The translations under genes and the position numbers were made by a program. From Acrocarpospora macrocephala (lineage in GTDB: Bacteria > Actinomycetota > Actinomycetes > Streptosporangiales > Streptosporangiaceae): 64,000 nt of DNA. Where the stretch lies: assembly GCF_009687865.1 (NCBI RefSeq), contig NZ_BLAE01000005.1:78299-142298 (forward strand), in the 5' to 3' direction. Numbering within the stretch: position 1 is the stretch's first letter; the number at the start of each line of letters is the position of its first letter. The notes under the pieces are model-generated. The model was not told the origin of the DNA and did not search any database. It saw only the letters and a program-made list of their open reading frames with translations. Of the stretch, positions 50,279 through 57,593 are shown piece by piece.

Positions 50279-51138
50279 CCATCAACGACCAAACGCGCCC
50301 GCTGGCCGGTCGCACGATCCTGATGTCCGGCGGCAGCCGCGGCATCGGCCTCGCCATCGCGACCCGGGCAGCCCGCGACGGGGCGAACGTCGTGCTGCTG
50401 GCCAAAACCGATAAGCCCGACCCCCGGTTGCCCGGCACGGTGCACACCGCCGTCGCCGAGATCGAGGCCGCCGGCGGCAACGGTCTCGCGGTGGTCGGTG
50501 ACGTCCGCCGCGAGGAGGACGTCACCGCGGCGGTGGATCGGGCCGTGGCCGCCTTCGGCGGGATCGACATCGTGGTGAACAACGCTTCGGCGATCGCCCT
50601 GGCCCCGATCGGCAAGCTGCCACTCAAGCGCTACGACCTGATGCTCGACATCAACGCCCGCGGCACCCTCGCCCTGATCAGTGCGGCGCTGCCCCACCTC
50701 TACGAATCCGACAACCCGCACGTTCTCACCCTTTCGCCGCCGCTGAACCCGGATCCGGTGTGGCTGTACCGGCACGCGCCCTACACGATCAGCAAGTACG
50801 CCATGACCATGCTGACGCTCGGGCTGGCCGGGCAGCACCACCCGCGGCCGCTGGCCGCGAACTGCCTGTGGCCGCGCACGACGATCGCCACTGCGGCGGT
50901 GCGGAACATCGTCGGCGGCGACGCGGCGATGGCCGTGTCCCGCCGCCCCGAGATCATGGCCGACGCCGCGCACGCGATCCTCTCCCGCAAGGCCACCGAC
51001 CGTACCGGCCAGTGCCTCATCGACGACGACGTGCTGCGCGGCGAGGGGGTCATCGACTTCAGCGTCTATCGCTACGGCGACGCCGCCGAAACCGATCTCA
51101 AGATCGATCTGTTCCTGCCCGGAGGCGAGCATGCCTGA
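50275..51138 (+). CDS. SDR-family oxidoreductase, HSDL2-like
   Basis: The 287-residue protein has the cofactor motif MSGGSRGIGLAIA, IVVNNASAIAL, and active-site pattern LTLSPPLN with YTISK. The long insert after GxxxGxG, with KTDKPDPRLPGTV, is diagnostic of the HSDL2/SDR-C3 subgroup found with fatty-acid and terpenoid catabolism. The gene overlaps the previous stop as ATGA and overlaps the dehydrogenase gene downstream by 8 bp, so all are tightly co-translated. Confidence 0.93.
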   Translation: MTINDQTRPLAGRTILMSGGSRGIGLAIATRAARDGANVVLLAKTDKPDPRLPGTVHTAVAEIEAAGGNGLAVVGDVRREEDVTAAVDRAVAAFGGIDIVVNNASAIALAPIGKLPLKRYDLMLDINARGTLALISAALPHLYESDNPHVLTLSPPLNPDPVWLYRHAPYTISKYAMTMLTLGLAGQHHPRPLAANCLWPRTTIATAAVRNIVGGDAAMAVSRRPEIMADAAHAILSRKATDRTGQCLIDDDVLRGEGVIDFSVYRYGDAAETDLKIDLFLPGGEHA

Positions 51139-52285
51139 GGCCACCCGCACGGCGTACGAGGAGGAGCACGAGCTGTTCCGGCAGGCCGTGCGGTCCTTCA
51201 TCAAGACCGAGGTCGCCCCGTACGACGAGGAGTGGGAGCAGCGCGGAATCGTCGACCGGTCATTGTTCCGTAAAGCCGGGGAAGCCGGTCTGCTGCTGTT
51301 CGCGACACCGGAGGCCTACGGCGGAGCCGGGATCGACGACTGGCGGTTCAACGCGGTCGTGAACGAGGAGTTCGGCCGGTCCGGCTACGCGTCCGCGGGT
51401 CTCGGGCTCGCCCTGCAGAACGACGTGGTCGGGCCGTACATCCTCGACTTGACCAGCGACGAGCAGAAGGCTCGCTGGTTGCCCGGCATGACTTCGGGCG
51501 AGCTGATCGGCGCGATCGCGATGACCGAGCCGGGTACCGGCAGCGACCTGTCCGCCATCGCGACCCGCGCGGTCCGCGACGGCGACCACTACGTCCTGAA
51601 CGGCTCGAAGACCTTCACCTCCAACGGGCAGAACGCCGACCTCGTCGTGGTGGCCGCCCGCACCTCCGAGGAGAGGCATCGCGGCCTGAGCTTGTTCGTC
51701 GTCGAGCGGGGCATGGAAGGCTTCGCACGAGGACGGAATCTGGAGAAGCTGGGCCTGCACGGCCAGGACACCAGCGAACTGCACTTCACCGACGTGCGCG
51801 TCCCTGTCGCCAACCGGCTCGGTGCGGACGGGCAGGGCTTCTTCCAGCTCATGCGCAACCTGCCGCAGGAACGCCTCTCCCTGGCGGTCACCGGGGTCTC
51901 CGCCGCGGAAGGTGTGCTGGCCCGCACGATGGAATACGTCACCGAACGCCGCGCCTTCGGCCAGCCGATCGGTACCTTCCAGCACAACCGGTTCCTGCTG
52001 GCCGAACTGCACACCGAAGTGGATATCGCGCGGGTCTTCGTGGACCACTGCGTGGCCCTGCACGCAGGCGGGCAGCTGACTCCCGCCCAGGCGGCCAAGG
52101 CGAAGTGGTGGTGCACCGAACTGCAGGTCCGGGTGGCCGACCGTTGCCTGCAACTGCACGGCGGATACGGCTACATGCGCGAGTACCCGGTCAGCCGGGC
52201 CTTCGCCGACGCCCGCGTCCAGACCATCTACGGCGGCACGACCGAGATCATGAAAGAGATCATCGGCCGGGACCTCGGTCTTTGA
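51131..52285 (+). CDS. Acyl-CoA dehydrogenase
   Basis: The 384-residue flavoenzyme shows IAMTEPGTGSDLSAIATRA (FAD/substrate loop), LNGSKTFTSNGQNADLVVV, ERRAFGQPIGTFQHNRF, and the C-terminal QTIYGGTTEIMKEIIGRDLGL. The last includes the Glu used as catalytic base in most family members. It would introduce the 2,3-double bond in the pathway's acyl-CoA. Electron transfer proteins are not encoded nearby. Confidence 0.95.
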   Translation: MPEATRTAYEEEHELFRQAVRSFIKTEVAPYDEEWEQRGIVDRSLFRKAGEAGLLLFATPEAYGGAGIDDWRFNAVVNEEFGRSGYASAGLGLALQNDVVGPYILDLTSDEQKARWLPGMTSGELIGAIAMTEPGTGSDLSAIATRAVRDGDHYVLNGSKTFTSNGQNADLVVVAARTSEERHRGLSLFVVERGMEGFARGRNLEKLGLHGQDTSELHFTDVRVPVANRLGADGQGFFQLMRNLPQERLSLAVTGVSAAEGVLARTMEYVTERRAFGQPIGTFQHNRFLLAELHTEVDIARVFVDHCVALHAGGQLTPAQAAKAKWWCTELQVRVADRCLQLHGGYGYMREYPVSRAFADARVQTIYGGTTEIMKEIIGRDLGL

Positions 52286-52293
52286 GCGGCGGC

Positions 52294-53088
52294 ATGAGCA
52301 CACCAGTGACGCTCGAGGTCAGCGACGACATCGCGCTGATCGGCCTGTCCCGGCCCGGCAACGGCAACGCCATCGATCTGCCGATGGCGCGGGGACTCCG
52401 GGACGCGGTGACCGAGGTCGGCTCGATGCCCACCGTGGGCGCGGTGGTCCTGTTCGGACGCGGCGAGCAGTTCTGCGTCGGCGGCGACCTTCAGGTGTTC
52501 GCCACCGCGGCGGCGCCCGGCCAGTTCCTCGCGGAACTCGCCGGCACCGCGCACGAGGCCGTGCTCGGGCTTCGCTCGCTTCCCATCCCAGTGATCAGTG
52601 CCGTTCACGGCGCCTGCGCCGGTGGCGGGATCGGCTTCGCCCTCGCCGCGGACCTGGTGCTGGCCGAGCGCACCGCCCGCTTCGTGGTCGCGTACACCGC
52701 CGCTGGTCTGTCTCCCGACTGCGGGGTGTCCTGGACCCTGACGAAAGTGCTCGGCCCGGCCCGCGCCAACGACCTGATCCTGACCAACCGGCGGCTCGAC
52801 GGCACCGAAGCGGAGCGGCTGGGATTGGTCAGCCGCGTCGTGGAGCCCGGCACCGTGTACGAGGAAGCGCTGCGGCTGGCGCGTTCGCTCGCCGAGGGCC
52901 CCCGCCGCGCGCTGGCACACTCCGCTCAACTGGTACGCGAGGCCGGAGCCGCCCCGTTGACGGAGCATCTCCAGCGCGAAGCGGAGTCCATCGCTTCCCT
53001 GATCGAGACACCGGACGGTTCGGAGGGCATCGCCGCCTTCCTCCAGAAGCGGCGGCCCGACTTCACCAGCACCCGATTGAGGAATTGA
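52294..53088 (+). CDS. Enoyl-CoA hydratase/isomerase family protein (PaaG-like)
   Basis: The 264-residue crotonase has FCVGGDLQVFATAAA and HGACAGGGIGFALAADLVLAE. Instead of the hydratase Glu pair it has Gly in the first position and AYTAAGLSPDCGVSW, the pattern with GLSPD typical of PaaG-type enoyl-CoA isomerases. The ATG nine bases after the acyl-CoA dehydrogenase stop is used. An isomerase step would let the pathway process pre-existing double bonds in an unsaturated substrate. Confidence 0.9.
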   Translation: MSTPVTLEVSDDIALIGLSRPGNGNAIDLPMARGLRDAVTEVGSMPTVGAVVLFGRGEQFCVGGDLQVFATAAAPGQFLAELAGTAHEAVLGLRSLPIPVISAVHGACAGGGIGFALAADLVLAERTARFVVAYTAAGLSPDCGVSWTLTKVLGPARANDLILTNRRLDGTEAERLGLVSRVVEPGTVYEEALRLARSLAEGPRRALAHSAQLVREAGAAPLTEHLQREAESIASLIETPDGSEGIAAFLQKRRPDFTSTRLRN

Positions 53089-53094
53089 GGCACC

Positions 53095-53607
53095 ATGAAC
53101 CACAGCGAGGCCACCGATGCCGCGTTCCTGCGCCGATTCGCCACCGACTGGCTGGTGGCCTGGAACTCACACGACACCGAGCAGGTCCTGGCCCTGCTCC
53201 ACCTGGACATCGTCTGGGAGGACACCGTCTTCTGGACCGACGTCATTCACGGCCGGGAAGCGCTCCGGGAGTACGTCGAACGAATCTGGAAAGCGATGCC
53301 GGACGTCCGGTTCGACGAGGTGCAACTGTTCACCGCGCCGGAGGATGGCCGGGCGGTCGTCCTGTTCCGCCAGGAAGGCAGCGGGCCGCCCCAGCTCGAC
53401 CCCACCCGCAGGTTCGAGACCTACGGCTGCGACATCTTTCTCGAGTTCACCGATGGGCTGCTGTCCCGTTACCTGGCGCAGTACGAGATCACGGAGATGA
53501 TGCGCCAGCTCGGGGCCCTGCCCCCGCGCGACGGGAAGATCGGCGGCGCGTACCTTCTCGCACTGCTGGGTGGGGACCGGACGGCGCACTCCACCGGGTC
53601 GCGCTGA
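53095..53607 (+). CDS. NTF2-like (SnoaL/KSI-fold) protein
   Basis: The 170-residue protein shows the cone-shaped alpha+beta fold: FLRRFATDWLVAWNSHDTEQVLALLHLDIVWED, a middle GREALREYVERIWKAMPDV, and beta strands ending FLEFTDGLLSRYLAQYEITEMMRQLG. Such proteins act as isomerases, cyclases or hydrolases, or bind small hydrophobic ligands. As last gene of the rightward operon it may handle a ring or unsaturated intermediate. Function unknown. Confidence 0.85.
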   Translation: MNHSEATDAAFLRRFATDWLVAWNSHDTEQVLALLHLDIVWEDTVFWTDVIHGREALREYVERIWKAMPDVRFDEVQLFTAPEDGRAVVLFRQEGSGPPQLDPTRRFETYGCDIFLEFTDGLLSRYLAQYEITEMMRQLGALPPRDGKIGGAYLLALLGGDRTAHSTGSR

Positions 53608-53626
53608 GGACGTGAATCACGCGGTT

Positions 53627-53663
53627 CGCCGGACGGAGGCCATCTGCTGGGCACCGTCCGGCG
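53627..53663. terminator. Bidirectional hairpin terminator
   Basis: A perfect 10-bp stem CGCCGGACGG/CCGTCCGGCG, extendable by GTT/AAC, with a 17-base loop separates the convergent NTF2-like and double-TetR genes. Confidence 0.8.
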
Positions 53664-53669
53664 GAACGT

Positions 53670-54869
53670 TCACCCGTCGGCGGCCAGGGCGGCGTGGACG
53701 AGAACCCGCAGCTCCTCCGGCAGGCCCGGACGGGCATGAAGGCGGCCGATCCGTACGACATCATGGACGATACTGCGCCCGGCCTGCACCAGGACCAGCT
53801 GCTCTGCCTCCGTCAACTCCGGGCGTTCGCGGCCGAGCGCCTGGCACCACGCCTGGACATCGGCCTGCAGACCTGCCCTGATCCGTCGACCCGCTTCGGC
53901 AGGCAGATCGACCGCGTCCAGCACGTAGACGCCGAGGAGCAGTCGTTCCCGCACTCCGAGGTCGACGTACACGCGAATGAGGTCGTCAAGGCTCGGCGGC
54001 TCAACGCCGGAACCCCGATGCGAGGCCAACCACTCCGTCGCCCTGGTGACCGCCGCGACAAGAAGGTCAGCCTTTGTAGCGAAGTGGTAGTAGATGCTCG
54101 GCCCGGTGATCCCGACTTCGGCGCCGATGTCATCGAGACTGACCGCCGCGTAACCCCGCTCGTGGAACAACCGCACGGACGTCCTGAGCAGTTCCTCACT
54201 TCGGGACGGCGCGGAGGACCCCACCGGGATCGCCTGTTCGGAGACGGCATTCCCCTGCGCGTGACTGTTGGCGACGGGCGAGGGCAACGACACACGGCAC
54301 ACGGCTTCCGCGGCGGTGGCGAGCAGGCGCTGCTGCTCGTCCGCTGGGAGTTTGAGCCCGTAGGACGAGGGGCTCGCGAGGACGGCAAAGGCCGCGGTGA
54401 CAAGGAGGCGGACGTCCACCATGTCGACATCCGGGCGCAGCCGTCGCACCGCGGTGCTGAAGCGGTCGACGAACGCCGAGAAGCGCTCCTCGATCGGCGC
54501 TCGCTGCGCCGGGTCGAGGTGGCGCAACTCGCGCTGGAGAAGGGCCCACAGGTCACGCCGCTTGACGGCAACGGCCGCCAGAGGCGTCAGCAACTCGTGC
54601 AGCGGCGCTGAGCCGGCATCGGCGGAAGCGGCGTCCACGACGTCGAGGGCACTGCCTATCGCGGCCGCGAGCAACTCCTGCTTGCTCCGATAGTGCCGGT
54701 AGATGGCCGGTGCGGTGAGGCCGACAGACGTCGCCACCTCCGCCATCGAAACTTTGTGGAACCCGAGGCGGTGAAAGTGCCGCGCGGCGGACTCCGCCAG
54801 CTGGCGCCTACGCTCCTCCGTGCTCAACCGCGTGCGCCTGACGGTAGTCCCCGTACCGGCTCGGGCCAT
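53670..54869 (-). CDS. Double TetR regulator (second tandem fusion)
   Basis: The 399-residue paralogue of the double TetR protein elsewhere in the island has a first helix-turn-helix VSMAEVATSVGLTAPAIYRHYRSKQELL and a second VSLDDIGAEVGITGPSIYYHFATKADLL. They are connected by a linker with SHAQGNAVSEQ. Both units keep the LLVTAAFAV/ARSIVHDVVRIGRLHAR type ligand helices. Two such proteins in one cluster suggests control by two related ligands. No copy of the 16-bp palindrome was seen upstream; a GGTCGG/CCGACC inverted repeat lies about 20 bp before the start. Confidence 0.92.
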   Translation of the reverse strand: MARAGTGTTVRRTRLSTEERRRQLAESAARHFHRLGFHKVSMAEVATSVGLTAPAIYRHYRSKQELLAAAIGSALDVVDAASADAGSAPLHELLTPLAAVAVKRRDLWALLQRELRHLDPAQRAPIEERFSAFVDRFSTAVRRLRPDVDMVDVRLLVTAAFAVLASPSSYGLKLPADEQQRLLATAAEAVCRVSLPSPVANSHAQGNAVSEQAIPVGSSAPSRSEELLRTSVRLFHERGYAAVSLDDIGAEVGITGPSIYYHFATKADLLVAAVTRATEWLASHRGSGVEPPSLDDLIRVYVDLGVRERLLLGVYVLDAVDLPAEAGRRIRAGLQADVQAWCQALGRERPELTEAEQLVLVQAGRSIVHDVVRIGRLHARPGLPEELRVLVHAALAADG

Positions 54870-54996
54870 GAGCTTCCCTTCAAGGTCGGTCGTGGCCGAC
54901 CGCGCCGCCCACTCTCCCGATCCTACCGATGGCCCTTACCCCGGATTTGTCAGTGTCCAGCACCTCACCTCCTGCTCGGGGCCATGGCCAGGCCGT

Positions 54997-55029
54997 CCCC
55001 AGACGCCGTCCACCGCTGACGACACCAGC
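54997..55029 (+). repeat. 33-bp direct repeat, right copy
   Basis: Identical to 41037-41069 and in the same orientation. Here it has no coding context: the bases before it do not continue the ABC exporter frame. It lies 46 bp before the AAA ATPase gene. Confidence 0.85.
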
Positions 55030-55075
55030 AGCGATTGCGGTGATCGGTGAGTTCTTGCCGATCTAAGCTGGTGTC

Positions 55076-56188
55076 ATGACGCGCCACAGGCTCCGGTCGA
55101 TCACGGTCGAGGGATACACCTCGATCCGCGCGGCCCAGGTGAGCCTGCGCGGCCTCAACGTTCTGGTCGGCGCCAACGGCGCGGGCAAGAGCAACTTCAT
55201 CTCCGCCCTCGCCCTGCTGGGCCGCATCGTCGACGGAGAGCTCAACCTCTTCGTCGGCCAGGCAGGCGGCGCATCCGCCCTGCTCCACGACGGCCCCAAG
55301 GGTGACGCGCGGATCGTTTTGCGACTGGACTTCGAGCCGAACGGGTACGAGGCAACCCTCATACCCGCCGCCGGGGATGAACTAATCTTCGGGGACGAAC
55401 GCATCCGGTTCCACGGCGAAGGCCACGCCACGCCGTTCGACGCCTCACTTGGCAGAGGACACCGGGAAACCCGCCTGCTGGACGAGATCGGCCAGCGCGG
55501 CTCGTCCTCCGTCGCCGGGCACGTGGTGGACATGCTGCGCGGCTGCCGGGTCTTCCACTTCCACGACACCGGCCCCAGCGCCCCCGTCAAACAGACCGGA
55601 TTCGCCTCCGACAACATCGCCCTCCGCCCCGACGCCGGAAACCTGGCCGCCGTCCTACTCCGCCTGCGGCAGAGCGACACCACCTCCTACCGCCGGATCG
55701 TGCGCACCATCCGGCACGTCGCCCCCTTCTTCCGAGACTTCGTGCTCGTCGAAGAGAACAGCCGGCTGCGGCTGCGCTGGCAGCAGGAAGGCTCCGACGT
55801 CGTCTTCCCCGCCGACGCGCTCTCGGACGGCACCTTGCGATTCATCTGCCTGACCACCCTGCTGAGCGTGCCCGCCCTGCCCAACCTGGTCGTGCTGGAC
55901 GAACCAGAACTCGGCTTGCACCCCTACGCCATCGTCCAGCTGGCCGACATGCTGCGCGCCGCCAGCCACGACAGCCAGGTCCTCATCGCCACCCAGTCGG
56001 TCACGCTGATGAACCAGTTCGAACTCAACGACCTCATCGTCGTCGAACGCTCCAGCGGCTCCTCGATCTTCGACCGACCCGACCCCGAACGGCTGCGGAA
56101 CTGGCTGGCGGACTGGACTACCACGGGCTCCCCGCCGACGTTCCCGGGATGTCGACACGCCCGCCCGGCTCACCACGCAACCGGGTAA
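55076..56188 (+). CDS. AAA/SMC-like ATPase with altered C-terminus
   Basis: The 370-residue protein is a RecF/OLD-like ABC-ATPase: LRGLNVLVGANGAGKSNF (Walker A, residues ~32-39), ALSDGTLRFICL as signature, LVVLDEPELGLHPYAI as Walker B, and VLIATQSVTLMNQF. Relatives, often followed by a DUF4276 (TOPRIM-like) gene in defence-type pairs, normally end with a conserved DYSLGELW-like tail. Here the sequence departs at NWLADWTTTG into Pro/His-rich residues and no partner gene follows. A deletion or frameshift at the 3' end is likely, and activity is uncertain. Confidence 0.82.
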   Translation: MTRHRLRSITVEGYTSIRAAQVSLRGLNVLVGANGAGKSNFISALALLGRIVDGELNLFVGQAGGASALLHDGPKGDARIVLRLDFEPNGYEATLIPAAGDELIFGDERIRFHGEGHATPFDASLGRGHRETRLLDEIGQRGSSSVAGHVVDMLRGCRVFHFHDTGPSAPVKQTGFASDNIALRPDAGNLAAVLLRLRQSDTTSYRRIVRTIRHVAPFFRDFVLVEENSRLRLRWQQEGSDVVFPADALSDGTLRFICLTTLLSVPALPNLVVLDEPELGLHPYAIVQLADMLRAASHDSQVLIATQSVTLMNQFELNDLIVVERSSGSSIFDRPDPERLRNWLADWTTTGSPPTFPGCRHARPAHHATG

Positions 56189-56433
56189 TTCACGTCGAGC
56201 GAGCCCGCGCGGTGTTGATCCTTTCCTGCCACGAGGATGAGCGTGATCCGCTGATGGCTGCAGTGCTACCCGATCCCGATGGCGTGCTTCGCGCACGATG
56301 GACGCCCTGATGCCCTCGCCCAAACGGGTGCGCCGCCATCGATGCCGTCGCTCCGCTGCTCATCGGCTGAGCCGAAGTCGGTCCTGGGCTACTGCGCCAG
56401 ATCCACATCTCAAGAGTCCAGGGCCGGGCGCGG

Positions 56434-57572
56434 TCAGCCGCGTCTCATGCTGAGGATCTCGCGTCCCCGTTCGGGGGTGATCAGCCGGGCGGTTCGGGGA
56501 TCCGTCAGCAGGGTGAGCGGGGCGAGGTGGTCGTCGCTCATTGGCTGCCACGTCGATATGGCGTCGTGTAAGAGCGGCCAGGCGTCGTCCGGGCTGGAGT
56601 TGGTGAGGATGGCGCGGACCGCGGTGTCGAACTCCGGGTTGCCGAACCGGGGTTGGAAGCCGGGCTCTGCCGAGCGTTTCCGGTAGTCGGCGATCAGCTG
56701 CTGGACGCGGTCGGAGCCGCGTTTCATCAGGCCGGTGACAGTGGACTCGGTGCCCCAGTGACGGGAGCGCTGGTGCTGGACGAAAAGGAAGGGCAGGATT
56801 TCCGCCGTGAAGAGGGCTTCGTCAAGAGGCCAGGAGAGGTGGTGGCCCCGGCCGAGGAGATGGTCGAGCCTGTTGTCTTGGTCGGTGTGGCCCAGCATGG
56901 CCGACATCTGGAACAGCAGGAGGTCGGCGCGATCTCGGCCGAAGCGGGACGCCTCCTTCAGCATCGTCAGGGGCTCGTCCAGCTCGCCTGCCAGGCTCGC
57001 CCGCCGGGCTTGCTCGACCTTCGCGTCTCACTCGCACTGGGTCTGGCACTGCGGGCGGTCGAGAGCGTGGAAACCGGCGTAGAAGTCGTACATCTTCTCG
57101 TAGAAGGAGTCGTACCGGTCCGGGCCCATGGCCGTCCACGAGAACATGTCGTAGGCGGCCCATTCGCCGCGCTCGTCCACGTCTCCCGGATCGAGGAACA
57201 CGACGCCGGCGTCCGCCTCCAGGGAGATCAGCAGCGACCGCGCGAGAACCGCTCCCTCGTCTCGAAGTCCTCCGTGTCCTCGTAGAGTTCGGCCATCAAG
57301 GGATCCAGGTCGCGCATCCAGCCGATCTCGTCGGTGTTGCGTAACTGCGATACGAAGTTGCCCGCGTCTCGCCAGCCGTTGGTGACCAGGAGGAATTCCC
57401 GAAACGATGGCGGGAGCGCGCATCCCAGCCGCCTCTCAAGAGCTTCTACCTCTTCAGGAGACGCGGCGGGGAAGCCGAGCCAGGGATCGGCGCCCGGTTC
57501 CTCGGCCGGATTGGCGATCTGCCATTCCTCACTCCAGCGCATCAGGAACGGCTTCCAGGCGGTACGGTCCAC
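56434..57572 (-). pseudogene. SMI1/KNR4 (SUKH)-family gene broken by frameshift and stop
   Basis: Residues 1-108 are an intact SUKH start (LGFPAASPEEVEALERRLGC, LPPSFREFLLVTNGWRDAG). The frame then shifts near 57245, within GAGACGAGGGAG, and continues as GAVLARSLLISLEADAGVVF and MFSWTAMGPDRYDSFYEKMY. An in-frame TGA at 57028-57030 interrupts before DAKVEQARRASLAGELDEPL, which runs on to LITPERGREILSMRRG. Joined, the parts give a ~380-residue protein of the long actinobacterial SUKH type. SUKH proteins act as immunity proteins to nuclease and deaminase toxins. Both lesions should be confirmed at read level. Confidence 0.8.
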
Positions 57573-57593
57573 GCGGCACTCCTCACACCTCGG

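Larger units (their letters stand above)
41037..55029. mobile_element. Putative 14-kb catabolic island bounded by direct repeats
   Basis: The segment between the two 33-bp copies contains a self-contained lipid/acyl-CoA catabolic cluster with its own regulators. The duplicated sequence is the 3' end of a host gene, and the left border cuts an SDR gene, as expected for an inserted segment. No integrase, transposase or transfer gene was found, so it may be a decayed or passively acquired element. Island status is inference. Confidence 0.45.

Noticed and set aside
56205-56310. Open stretch ILSCHEDERDPLMAAVLPDP downstream of the AAA ATPase
   Set aside because: No start, ribosome binding site or family match; it could be the displaced frame of the damaged ATPase 3' region but this is not demonstrable.
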